15,326 nt of DNA, from contig JASHWX010000174.1 of the NCBI GenBank assembly GCA_030043815.1, forward strand, positions 1 through 15,326. The letters run 5' to 3'. Source of the stretch: Candidatus Rhabdochlamydia sp. (GTDB lineage: Bacteria; Chlamydiota; Chlamydiia; Chlamydiales; Rhabdochlamydiaceae). The position numbers and the translations under genes were made by a program. Below are positions 1 through 6,701 of this stretch, piece by piece (the first letter of the stretch is position 1; each line of letters opens with the position of its first letter). The notes beneath the pieces were generated by a model that saw only the letters and a program-made list of their open reading frames with translations, ran no database searches and had not been told where the DNA came from.

Positions 1-1
1 G

Positions 2-724
2 CTCGATGGCGCCCTCACACAGAAATTCCATTACTTGGGCAAAGGTGCGCATTGCTATGCATTCGTTTCGGAAGATCAGCAGTACGTGATCAAATTCCAC
101 CGCTTTGCCTCCCACATGCGCATCTTCCCTTGGCTTAACCACCCCTTTTCGTATCGCTTCAATGATAAGCGCAAGAAGATCAAGGAATACAATCTCAAGA
201 AACTCAGCTACAATTTGCAAAACTACAAAAACAGCTATTGCGACCTCAAAGAAGAGACAGGGCTAATTTTTTTGCACATCAATAAAACGGAGACCCTGCA
301 TCGCACCGTTACCCTTGTCGACAAGACCCATTTTGAATATCAGATCCCCCTTGATGGCGTCGCATTCATCCTTCAACACAAGGCCCAATTGATCTATCCG
401 ACTTTAGATCAACTCATCGCTGAAAAGAAAATCGCCGAAGCCAAAAGAGTGGTGGCGAGTATCATTCACTTGATCGTTCAATGCTGCGAAAAGGGATACA
501 TCGATGATGATCCTGTCCTCCGCAAAAATTACGGTCTTCTTGCAGATCGAGCCATTCATATCGATGTCGGCGATTTGATCAAAGACGAATCCGTCAAAGG
601 ACGATCGCAAATGCTTGCACACGTCAAAGAAATGACGGAAAGTTTGCGCAAACGCCTCGAAAATCAATATCCCGATCTCCTCGGACACTATCAGGAAGAG
701 ATCGCAAAATTGCAATCGCTTTAA
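2..724 (+). CDS. Protein-kinase-like protein, 5' end outside the window
   Basis: The frame is open from base 2, so the N-terminus lies upstream; the first in-window start candidate is a TTG at 35, which cuts into a conserved-looking motif and is unlikely to be real. The visible 240 residues resemble a protein-kinase-type fold. At codons 12-20 there is a glycine-rich loop (LGKGAHCYAF), followed by YVIKFHR with a candidate ATP-binding lysine. Near the C-terminus DDDPVLRKNYG resembles a catalytic loop with Asp and Asn, and IHIDVGD resembles a DFG metal-binding motif. The canonical HRD triad is absent, so it would be an atypical kinase or pseudokinase. There is no membrane segment. I do not recognise a named family; the kinase reading is inference from motif order. 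The gene ends 106 bp before the next gene, which has its own promoter. Confidence 0.6.
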   Translation, partial: LDGALTQKFHYLGKGAHCYAFVSEDQQYVIKFHRFASHMRIFPWLNHPFSYRFNDKRKKIKEYNLKKLSYNLQNYKNSYCDLKEETGLIFLHINKTETLHRTVTLVDKTHFEYQIPLDGVAFILQHKAQLIYPTLDQLIAEKKIAEAKRVVASIIHLIVQCCEKGYIDDDPVLRKNYGLLADRAIHIDVGDLIKDESVKGRSQMLAHVKEMTESLRKRLENQYPDLLGHYQEEIAKLQSL

Positions 725-732
725 TTTTTTCA

Positions 733-761
733 TTGTAAAGTTTGCGTTAACGGACTATAAA
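733..761 (+). promoter_or_regulatory. Sigma70-type promoter for the CBM20-like gene
   Basis: TTGTAA (733-738) and TATAAA (756-761) are separated by 17 bp. Transcription would start near 768, giving a leader of about 60 nt. The gene has a clear Shine-Dalgarno GAGG at 821-824, six bases before the ATG at 831. Confidence 0.65.
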
Positions 762-830
762 GTTTTGTACGTTTTCGGACCGATATGTCTCGAAGATGAT
801 TCAGACAAACCAAAAACAATGAGGTAACTT

Positions 831-1328
831 ATGGCAGCAGCAGTGACCACCACCCCCCAAGCACCAATAACCCCCCAAGTACAAATAAACAATCCTATCG
901 CTAACGGCCCAGCTTACGCTGCGATCAACAACATGTCGCAGCCAGATCGTTCAGCATTTCAATTTGCAATGCGAGGACTTGAAGATCAAGCTTGGGCCCA
1001 ACAGGTTTGTCAAGTAACAGGCAAAGTTGTTACAGTTGCAGTTAAATTTAGAGATGATGTTAATTTTGACGTAGGGCTTAGAGGAGAAGGCGTAACAGGA
1101 ATATCTTGGAATGCCAACCTGGCTTCTTTGGTCCAAGCAAACCCAACTCCAAAAGCACGAGATTTTGTATTCGTAGTGGCACCTGCCGATATGAATAATA
1201 AAATCTCTTTTAAACTTGTTGGGAATAGCAATGGAGAGAAATGGCAAAATGGCAATAACGTTGAAGTGGATTTAAGCGCTCATGGCCATAATGCTTACAT
1301 TCCAGTTGCTGACGTTGCATTCGATTAA
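831..1328 (+). CDS. Small protein with a CBM20-like (starch-binding) C-terminal domain
   Basis: The product has 165 residues. The first 40 or so are rich in Ala, Thr, Pro, Gln and Asn and look disordered, with no signal peptide or membrane segment. Residues about 64-150 have the order of features seen in CBM20 domains: a VTVAVKF strand, LRGEGVTGISW with a Trp (W93) where the first binding-site Trp sits, ISFK with K128 in the YK position, and GEKWQNGNN with W138 and Asn where the family has WExxxNR. Glycogen or starch binding is therefore a reasonable guess. No catalytic domain is attached. The gene is monocistronic, with its own promoter, a good ribosome site and a strong terminator, and is somewhat more AT-rich than most neighbours. 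The disordered N-terminus would suit a type III secretion signal, but this is speculation. It may also be an unrelated Ig-like fold. Confidence 0.75.
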   Translation: MAAAVTTTPQAPITPQVQINNPIANGPAYAAINNMSQPDRSAFQFAMRGLEDQAWAQQVCQVTGKVVTVAVKFRDDVNFDVGLRGEGVTGISWNANLASLVQANPTPKARDFVFVVAPADMNNKISFKLVGNSNGEKWQNGNNVEVDLSAHGHNAYIPVADVAFD

Positions 1329-1344
1329 TCGAATTTTTAAGTGC

Positions 1345-1378
1345 AAAACCCCCGTAATGAAAATTGCGGGGTTTTTTT
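1345..1378 (+). terminator. Rho-independent terminator
   Basis: Stem arms AAAACCCCCGTAAT (1345-1358) and ATTGCGGGGTTTT pair around a GAAA loop, with one bulged C and one G-U pair, and run into a tract of seven Ts. It lies 17 bp after the stop of the CBM20-like gene. Confidence 0.85.
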
Positions 1379-1545
1379 ATGAACCTATCCTAATAAATCT
1401 ACCCATGATCTTTTCGCACTTTTCAGCTTGAAATCCTCCGGTTGGCTTTGACCCATATTAAAAAATATGGGTCAAAGCCAACCGGAGGATTTGAAGCGAA
1501 AATTGTCGGAAAGCTCATCGGGAGACTTTATTAGGATAGGTTCAT
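1379..1545. repeat. 167-bp imperfect palindromic element, MITE-like
   Basis: The outer arms are exact 19-bp inverted repeats (1379-1397 ATGAACCTATCCTAATAAA and its complement 1527-1545). The inner arms are an exact 29-bp inverted repeat (1431-1459 and 1464-1492) around an AAAA loop. The segments between (1398-1430 and 1493-1526) are similar but diverged, and one base is inserted in the right arm. The whole could fold into one long hairpin or cruciform. There is no transposase. The only flanking duplication possible is AT, which also belongs to the inverted repeat. The first terminator ends directly at its left edge. Confidence 0.8.
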
Positions 1546-1576
1546 TCTTTCGGTTCTGTTTGCTTAAATGTTTGAA

Positions 1577-1853
1577 TTTTACCACAGAGCTGGGAAAACC
1601 ACAGAGGAGAATTTTCAAATTATACCCAAACAACCTGAAAAATTGGTTTTTGGCTGCGTCGTCAGCCGCTGAATTTGAGACCCGCCTGCATCGCTCAACT
1701 TGTTCAAGTTGAGCTGCTTCGGCGCCGGCTTCGCCTGGCTCAAATTCAGGGCGACGTCCTTGCCAAATTCCCAATTTTTCAAGTTGTTTGGGTATACTCC
1801 CTTGTAGCTTTCATATGATTTTTTCTCTGTGGTTTCTCAGCTCTGTGGTAAAA
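1577..1853. repeat. 277-bp nested inverted repeat with ACCACAGAG motifs
   Basis: The arms pair in several blocks: 1577-1592 with 1838-1853 (16 bp exact), 1621-1646 with 1771-1796 (25 of 26), 1669-1679 with 1739-1749 (11 bp exact), and an innermost hairpin GCTCAACTTG (1693-1702) with 1705-1714 around TT. The left arm carries ACCACAGAG twice (1581 and 1598) and the right arm carries its complement twice. Short ORFs across this stretch merely read through the palindrome and are not counted as genes. Together with the neighbouring 1379-1545 element it accounts for almost all of the 552-bp gene-free stretch 1329-1880. No target-site duplication is evident. Confidence 0.8.
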
Positions 1854-1880
1854 ATTATCATTTACGCAAAGCAACAAAGC

Positions 1881-2321
1881 CTATTCTTTCGGAAAAAACT
1901 CTTTGAACTGCGCTTGCAGCGAAGAAGGAACAACCTCTTCGATCCCGGATTTATCGTACATTAAGAAATACGTGCAAGCGATCATGATCCCAAATGCGGG
2001 GCTGAAAGTGGCGATGAAGAGCGATACGCCGCACACAAGCGACCGCCTCAGCGAAATCAAGGCATTGTCCCTCACATTTTTAAACACGACGCGTTTTCCT
2101 CCGGTTGCCAATATGCCGATAAGGCCGATGGCAAGGATGAAGAGGCAATAGATTGTCCATAGAATATCCCCGCATAAGAGGAGCAAGAAGAAAAGACGCG
2201 CTGTCAATGAGGAGACAAAACGGTCCCGCTTGCTCGTCTTTGTTTCCAGCGGCTCGGATTCAAGAGGCGCTTCTGCCTTGACGGCATTCTTTTCAGCATT
2301 GGAGAAATCGTAAATCGCCAT
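1881..2321 (-). CDS. Small integral membrane protein, unknown function
   Basis: The product has 146 residues. A charged N-terminal part of about 38 residues precedes two long hydrophobic stretches: residues about 40-73 (possibly a hairpin of two helices, broken by CGD) and about 93-121. A short acidic tail follows. There is no cleavable signal. It starts 11 bp after the sthA stop on the same strand, with AGGA and AGGATCGA ahead of the ATG, so it is probably cotranscribed with sthA. The paired hydrophobic stretches recall the bilobed segments of chlamydial inclusion-membrane proteins, but similar profiles are common in ordinary small membrane proteins. I do not recognise the family. Confidence 0.75.
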   Translation of the reverse strand: MAIYDFSNAEKNAVKAEAPLESEPLETKTSKRDRFVSSLTARLFFLLLLCGDILWTIYCLFILAIGLIGILATGGKRVVFKNVRDNALISLRRSLVCGVSLFIATFSPAFGIMIACTYFLMYDKSGIEEVVPSSLQAQFKEFFPKE

Positions 2322-2332
2322 TCGATCCTGTC

Positions 2333-3712
2333 CTATTTTCGATGCTTGATTTTGTTAAACCCGTTTAAAGCCGCAATCCGATACCCTTCCGCATACGTCG
2401 GATAGTTGAACACTTGATCGATGAAGTAATCGATGCGTGCGTTAAAACTCATCGCTACTTGGCCGATATGGATCACTTCCGTCGCCGCCCTGCCAATAAT
2501 ATGGATGCCTAAGATCTCCAGCGTTTCAGCATGAAAGAGGATCTTAAACATTCCCGGGTCGTTGCCGACGATCTGATTGCGCGCGATCTCGTAGTAATAC
2601 GCCCGGCCGATCTCGTAGCGAAAGCCGAGCTCTTTCAATTCATTTTCAGTATACCCGCATGAAGAAATTTCTGGAATCGTATAAATGCCGATCGGATAGA
2701 ACGAAGGGAAGTGATGTGTTTGCGCGCCAAATGCTTGCCGCACCGCAAGACGCCCTTGTTCCATGCTCGTGGAAGCAAGTGCAGGAGCGCCGATCACATC
2801 GCCCGCAGCATAGATGTTCAAAGCGACAGTCTGAAACAGCGCGTTGACGGGAATGTGGCCTGTCTTATCGAGCGCGATCCCGGCTTTTTCGATGTGCAAT
2901 TTATCGACATTCGCCTCTCTTCCCAGAGCATAGAGAAGCATTTCCGCTTGCATCGTGGACCCATCTTTAAAATGCACTTCGACAAGATCATTGACGCGGC
3001 GGATCGAATCGAATTCCTTGTTTCCCACCATTTTAAGGCCGATCGCGCTCAGCGCCTTTTGCAAATGCAATCCAATCTCCGTGTCCAAAAGAGGAAGAAG
3101 GTGTTCCCTTTTATCGACGACAGTCACTTCTGTGCCAAGCGCTGCAAAAAAACTCGCGTACTCCGATCCAATTATTCCGCCTCCGAGCACAATCAATGTC
3201 TTGGGCACATGATCGATGGCAAGCAAACGGGTCGAGTCCAAGATTTTTTCGCTGTCGAAAGGCACATTGGTCGGATTGCGGGGTTTAGAGCCCGTTGCAA
3301 TCAAGACATATTCGGCTCTGATGCGCACGCCGTCCGCAACGATGTGATTGCTGTCTTCAAATTCGGCACAGCCATGGATGAACCGGATGTGGTTTTTGTC
3401 AAATTGACGCGTCAACATTTTACGCTGTTCATCTAAGATGATGTTGAGACGGAAGTTCAAATCGTTGATTGAGACCGAGCGGATGGGGCGGTCTTTCCCA
3501 TAAAAACTGCGCTCGTAAAAGTCAGTCAAGTCGATGATCGCTTCGCGAAGTGATTTGGATGGGATCGTACCTGAATTGAGCGAGGCTCCTCCGGGATAGG
3601 GATCTTTATCGATGAGGATGACGCTTTTGCCCAGCTTTGCCGCTTGGATCGCCCCATTTTGTCCAGCGGGGCCTGATCCGATGACGACAAGATCTGCGTG
3701 TAACTCTTCCAC
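2333..3712 (-). CDS. sthA: Soluble pyridine nucleotide transhydrogenase (Si-specific)
   Basis: This is an FAD-dependent class I flavoprotein that moves reducing equivalents between NADPH and NAD+ in the cytosol. At 459 residues it matches the family length. Visible parts are the FAD-binding VIGSGPAG (residues 10-17), the NAD(P)-binding GGGIIGSEYA (from about 177), IYAAGDVIG for the flavin, and the dimerisation domain ending FNYPTYAEGYRIAALNG, which is close to E. coli SthA. The disulfide motif of lipoamide dehydrogenases is replaced: GGASLNSGTIPSK has Ser44 and Thr49 at the two Cys positions. E. coli SthA already lacks the second Cys; here the first is gone too, so dihydrolipoamide or mercury reduction is excluded. 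The start is GTG, preceded by only a weak AGAGA. The gene diverges from rpmB across 108 bp and is followed closely by the 146-residue membrane protein gene. Confidence 0.92.
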   Translation of the reverse strand: MEELHADLVVIGSGPAGQNGAIQAAKLGKSVILIDKDPYPGGASLNSGTIPSKSLREAIIDLTDFYERSFYGKDRPIRSVSINDLNFRLNIILDEQRKMLTRQFDKNHIRFIHGCAEFEDSNHIVADGVRIRAEYVLIATGSKPRNPTNVPFDSEKILDSTRLLAIDHVPKTLIVLGGGIIGSEYASFFAALGTEVTVVDKREHLLPLLDTEIGLHLQKALSAIGLKMVGNKEFDSIRRVNDLVEVHFKDGSTMQAEMLLYALGREANVDKLHIEKAGIALDKTGHIPVNALFQTVALNIYAAGDVIGAPALASTSMEQGRLAVRQAFGAQTHHFPSFYPIGIYTIPEISSCGYTENELKELGFRYEIGRAYYYEIARNQIVGNDPGMFKILFHAETLEILGIHIIGRAATEVIHIGQVAMSFNARIDYFIDQVFNYPTYAEGYRIAALNGFNKIKHRK

Positions 3713-3756
3713 TTTATCTCTCGAATTTAAATTTTTATTTACACCAGCAAATATTC

Positions 3757-3785
3757 TTGTTCAATAAGTTTTAAGTTGCTATGAT
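3757..3785 (+). promoter_or_regulatory. Promoter of the rpmB operon
   Basis: TTGTTC (3757-3762) and TATGAT (3780-3785) are 17 bp apart, with transcription expected near 3792. A strong AGGAGA at 3808-3813 lies 7 bases before the rpmB ATG. Confidence 0.7.
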
Positions 3786-3820
3786 GCCTTCTTTACTAAA
3801 GCATTCTAGGAGAAAAAGTC

Positions 3821-4096
3821 ATGTCAAAGAGATGTCAGGTGACTGGCAAAGTCCCTGTCCGCGGCAAATCTTATGCCATCCGCGGGATTGCGAAAAAGAA
3901 AAAAGGGATCGGTCTTAAAGTCACAGGGATTAAAAGACGCCGTTTTCAACCGAATTTGAAGAAAAAACGTCTCTGGTTTGCTGATGAGAACCGTTTCATT
4001 ACGCTGCGCCTTTCAGCAAACGCGCTTCGCACCATCGATAAAGTCGGCCTGCCCACAGTAGTCCGCCAGCTCCGTGCTCAAGGTCAAACAGTATGA
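3821..4096 (+). CDS. rpmB: 50S ribosomal protein L28
   Basis: The product has 91 residues, strongly basic, beginning MSKRCQVTGKVPVRGKSYAI as L28 does. It also has the KRRRFQPNLKKKRLWF segment and the C-terminal ITLRLSANALRTIDKVG typical of the family. It is a structural component of the large ribosomal subunit. It is the first gene of a plus-strand operon. Its stop codon is unusual: the TGA is made of the last T of a target-site duplication and the first two bases (GA) of an inserted MITE-like element. Without the insert the same position reads GTA TAA, so the protein ends in Gln-Thr-Val either way and is unchanged. Confidence 0.97.
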   Translation: MSKRCQVTGKVPVRGKSYAIRGIAKKKKGIGLKVTGIKRRRFQPNLKKKRLWFADENRFITLRLSANALRTIDKVGLPTVVRQLRAQGQTV

Positions 4097-4260
4097 GACC
4101 GTTGCATAAGTCAGCATGCTTGGAAAAAACAGCCCATTTTGATGCGATTTCGAATTCGAGCGAGCCCGCATATGCGGGACGCCCCATAGGGGGCGAGCGA
4201 GAATCGAAAGATCGCAAAATGGGCGTTTTTAACAAGCATGATCACTTATGCAATGGTCTC
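4095..4260. mobile_element. 166-bp MITE-like element with 5-bp target duplication
   Basis: Terminal inverted repeats are GAGACCGTTGCATAAGT at the left (4095-4111) and the complement of GAGACCATTGCATAAGT at the right (4244-4260). Imperfect similarity continues for about 65 bp per arm, including CATGCTTG and GCCCATTTTG blocks. The centre holds two further hairpins: CCCGCATATGCGGG (4165-4178) and GCCCC/GGGGC (4181-4194). AGTAT directly flanks both ends (4090-4094 and 4261-4265), which is the expected mark of transposition. No transposase is encoded, so movement would need a related insertion sequence elsewhere. The paired arms followed by GTTTTT near 4225 could also act as a terminator for rpmB. 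The parent IS family was not determined. Confidence 0.88.
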
Positions 4261-5243
4261 AGTATAAACTGCAGCTCTTGATAGGCGGCCTTTGCGCCTT
4301 TTTCATCTGGATGGTTGTCGCCGCTACTCGGGCAACGCTGCCAGACGCAGATCACACTTTGCTCTTTTATTCCAACCAAACACGTCACGACATCAAACTC
4401 ACCCTTTCCCAAGCCTTAAAGTCTGCCCGCAAGTCGATTTTCCTAAGCGTCTACGGCATCACTGATCCTCAAATCCTCGATCTTCTCGGTCAAAAGTCTA
4501 AAGACGTGTCCATCTTTGTCGAATACGATCCGACCGCTTCTTTAAATCTCAAAAAAATACTACCTTCCACAGTGAAGATTCAGCCGATCAAATCCCGTGG
4601 GCTCATGCATCGCAAAATCCTTCTCATCGACGATGCCACCGTGTTTTTGAGTTCCGCCAACCTCACCCCAGCTTCCTTGCGCCACCATGACAACCTCGTC
4701 CTCGGCATCCATTGCCCGCCTCTTGCACGCTATCTTCAAGATCCCGGCACCCCTTCGTATTGTTTTGAATTAAATGAGCAACGCGCAGAATTTTTTCTTC
4801 TCCCCGACCCTGAGATGCAGGGGCTTAAACGCCTACTTTCCTGCATCGAACAGGCAAAAAACAAGATCTGTATCGCCATGTTCACGCTGACCCATCCCGA
4901 TATCAAAGAAGCCCTGATTGAGGCCAAGATGCGCGGCGTGAACGTGATGGTTGCCGTTGACTTTTACACGGCAAGGGGAGCTAGCAAAAAGGCTTTGGCC
5001 GACCTCGATCAGGCCGATATCCCCATTCTCTTGAGCCAAGGGAGGGAGCTTCTGCACCATAAATGGGCTGTCATCGACGATGAGATTCTGATTACAGGGT
5101 CTGCCAACTGGACAAGAGCGGCATTTACCAAAAACCACGATTTTATCTTTTTCCTTTTCCCTCTCGATGAAAAGCAAAAAAAATTTTTGCATCGGTTGTG
5201 GGAGGTCATTGATGTGGAATCGAATATGTGCTATAAAAGATAG
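4248..5243 (+). CDS. Phospholipase D superfamily protein, membrane-anchored
   Basis: The product has 331 residues. A hydrophobic segment at residues 8-27 acts as a signal anchor, so the enzyme should face the periplasm or be exported. Two HKD motifs are present: HRKILLID (H121, K123, D128, then SSAN at 135-138) and HHKWAVID (H270, K272, D277, then GSAN at 284-287). This is the arrangement of PLD-type nucleases and phospholipases; the substrate cannot be told. The predicted ATG at 4248 lies inside the right terminal repeat of the MITE-like element and has no Shine-Dalgarno. M1-S4 come from the element, and the TSD copy reads on into the old frame. In the sequence without the insert, the frame runs back to a GTG at 4074 overlapping rpmB. 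A TTG at 4278 or ATG at 4311 is possible but would cut the anchor. Members of this family lie near rpmB in Chlamydia, as I recall. Confidence 0.9.
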   Translation: MQWSQYKLQLLIGGLCAFFIWMVVAATRATLPDADHTLLFYSNQTRHDIKLTLSQALKSARKSIFLSVYGITDPQILDLLGQKSKDVSIFVEYDPTASLNLKKILPSTVKIQPIKSRGLMHRKILLIDDATVFLSSANLTPASLRHHDNLVLGIHCPPLARYLQDPGTPSYCFELNEQRAEFFLLPDPEMQGLKRLLSCIEQAKNKICIAMFTLTHPDIKEALIEAKMRGVNVMVAVDFYTARGASKKALADLDQADIPILLSQGRELLHHKWAVIDDEILITGSANWTRAAFTKNHDFIFFLFPLDEKQKKFLHRLWEVIDVESNMCYKR

Positions 5244-5244
5244 T

Positions 5245-5850
5245 ATGGACTCTTGGTGGATGCAGGTATATTCTATCGCATTAGCCTTATTTCTGCTGAT
5301 GGACTCGATCGGCAACATCCCCGTTTTTGTCTCAATTCTCAAAGATATCGACCCTTCAAGACAGCGCAAGATCATTATCCGCGAGCTGCTCATCGCACTC
5401 ATCATCATCATCGTCTTTGACTTGGTGGGAGAAGGATTGATGTCTTTTCTCAATGTCACTATGCCGACGATCTTGATTTCCGGGGGCATTATCTTGTTTT
5501 TAATCGCCCTCAAGATGATCTTTCCCAGCCGGCGCGATTCCGATGTCGATGTGGGACGCGAAAAAGAGCCTTTTATCGTCCCTCTCGCCACCCCTTTAGT
5601 GGCCGGTCCCGCAGTGCTCGCCGCAGTGATGCTCTATTCAGGCCAGCATAAAGACGACGTCGGCCTCACTTTGACGGCCATCGTCATCGCCTGGGCTGCC
5701 TCCACTGTGATTCTGCTCAGCTCCTCGCTATGGAAACGGCTCTTGGGCTGGCGCGGACTGATTGCTTGCGAAAGATTGATGGGCCTTATCCTGACGCTGA
5801 TCGCCGTCCAAATGTTCCTCGGAGGATTAAAAGAGTTCCTTGCCTCTTAA
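5245..5850 (+). CDS. yhgN: MarC/YhgN family integral membrane protein
   Basis: The product has 201 residues and six likely membrane helices. It follows E. coli YhgN closely: LLMDSIGNIPVF near the N-terminus, IIIRELLIALIII, SGGIILFLIALKMIFP, EPFIVPLATPLVAGP (the central re-entrant-like repeat), and ERLMGLILTLIAVQMFLGG at the C-terminus. The biochemical function of the family is unknown; a role in antibiotic resistance was proposed for MarC and later doubted. The start at 5245, one base after the PLD stop, gives the family's usual N-terminal length. An in-frame ATG at 5212 inside the PLD gene has a better ribosome site (GGAGG at 5201-5205, 6-base spacer) and would add 11 residues. The gene overlaps truA by 11 bases. 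Confidence 0.93.
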   Translation: MDSWWMQVYSIALALFLLMDSIGNIPVFVSILKDIDPSRQRKIIIRELLIALIIIIVFDLVGEGLMSFLNVTMPTILISGGIILFLIALKMIFPSRRDSDVDVGREKEPFIVPLATPLVAGPAVLAAVMLYSGQHKDDVGLTLTAIVIAWAASTVILLSSSLWKRLLGWRGLIACERLMGLILTLIAVQMFLGGLKEFLAS

Positions 5851-6604
5851 CATCAAGCTTACCCTCAGTTATCTCGGCACCGCCTATTCTGGCTGGCAAC
5901 GCAGTATTGAAGTTGTGTTGCGCCAGGCGCTTGAGCGCATTTTGCAGCACCCGGTCAAGCTCCAAGCGGCAAGCCGCACCGATGCCGGCGTCCACGCCAA
6001 AGGGCAAGTGGTCAATTTCTTGATGAATGAAAATCGGTCTTTATCGCGGTTGTTACATAGTCTCAATGGGCTCTTGCCAAAAGACATTTGTGTCCTCTCA
6101 GCCCAAGAAATGCAAGGCGACTTCCATCCCACCCTAGACTGCATGAAAAAAGAGTACATGTATTCCATTTGCAACGGACCTGTCCAACTCCCGTTTTTCA
6201 AAGACATATCTTGGCATTTTCCATACCCTCTTGACCTTGAAAAGATGAAAGCGGCTGCATCCCATCTTCTCGGGCGGCATGACTTTTCCGCCTTTTGCAA
6301 CGAGCGCAGGCTCTGGGATCGGGATCCCATCTGCGAACTTGAGAGTATCGCCATCATCCCCGGACCACCCTTGCAGATTGCTGTCACCGGGGACCATTTT
6401 CTCTATAAAATGATGAGGAACCTCGCGGGGACCTTGGCCTATGCCGGCTGCGGCAAGCTGCAGCCCGAGGATATTCCGGCTATTTTGGCATCAAAAGACC
6501 GCACCCGGACCGGCATGACCGCCCCAGCCCATGGCCTCTTTTTAAATCGAGTCTTTTATCCCTCTTTGTTAAAATGCATCCATGAATGTCAACCCAGGCC
6601 TTAA
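5840..6604 (+). CDS. truA: tRNA pseudouridine(38-40) synthase TruA
   Basis: TruA converts uridines 38-40 of the anticodon stem-loop to pseudouridine. The catalytic Asp48 sits in SRTDAGVHAKGQVVNF. GTAYSGWQR at the N-terminus and GMTAPAHGLFL at the C-terminus are family hallmarks. At 254 residues the length is normal, although the stretch after GWQR is about two residues shorter than in E. coli. The start is TTG, overlapping yhgN by 11 bases with only AAGAG as a possible ribosome site, so translation is probably coupled. The last five residues (CQPRP) and the stop are within or next to the first hairpin of the repeat at 6593-6685: the stop TAA lies in the TTAA at the tip of that hairpin. The C-terminus was therefore probably altered when the repeat arrived. 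Confidence 0.94.
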   Translation: MPLNIKLTLSYLGTAYSGWQRSIEVVLRQALERILQHPVKLQAASRTDAGVHAKGQVVNFLMNENRSLSRLLHSLNGLLPKDICVLSAQEMQGDFHPTLDCMKKEYMYSICNGPVQLPFFKDISWHFPYPLDLEKMKAAASHLLGRHDFSAFCNERRLWDRDPICELESIAIIPGPPLQIAVTGDHFLYKMMRNLAGTLAYAGCGKLQPEDIPAILASKDRTRTGMTAPAHGLFLNRVFYPSLLKCIHECQPRP

Positions 6605-6685
6605 GGCCTGGGATTTTTGTGGTTGGCGTGGGCTTCGCACCCACGCCAATCCATTTTTGAAATACCCGGCCCTTAAGGGCCGGGT
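6593..6685. repeat. Cluster of three hairpins between truA and map
   Basis: Hairpin 1 has arms CCCAGGCC (6593-6600) and GGCCTGGG (6605-6612) around TTAA. Hairpin 2 has arms TTGGCGTGGG (6623-6632) and CCCACGCCAA (6640-6649) around seven bases. Hairpin 3 has arms ACCCGGCCC (6664-6672) and GGGCCGGGT (6677-6685) around TTAA. ATTTTTG follows hairpins 1 and 2. The matching TTAA tips and regular spacing suggest one composite dispersed repeat, rather than three independent terminators. Hairpin 1 could still act as a weak terminator after truA. Confidence 0.8.
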
Positions 6686-6701
6686 TTCCGCCGGAGGACG
6701 G

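Noticed and set aside
1467..1774. Open frames on both strands within the palindromic region
   Set aside because: They only read through inverted repeats, and no promoter, ribosome site or protein-like composition supports them.
2711..3436. A 241-codon plus-strand open frame inside sthA
   Set aside because: It is antisense to an unmistakable flavoprotein gene, has no family-like features, and has no ribosome site of note.
2333..3712. Dihydrolipoamide dehydrogenase or mercuric reductase for the flavoprotein
   Set aside because: Both redox cysteines are absent (Ser44, Thr49) and the C-terminus matches SthA.
5212..5244. Earlier ATG for yhgN with a good GGAGG
   Set aside because: It is plausible, but the GGAGG is also PLD coding sequence and the shorter form matches the family's N-terminal length; kept as an alternative start in the gene entry.
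4833..5591. A 252-codon minus-strand open frame across the PLD and yhgN genes
   Set aside because: Both plus-strand genes are recognised by motifs; the antisense product is rich in Ser, Arg, Met and Ile runs typical of shadow frames.
6582..6701. Upstream extension of map
   Set aside because: The extension is translated hairpin repeat; the SEC-C motif starts right at the ATG at 6702, which has its own GGAGGA.
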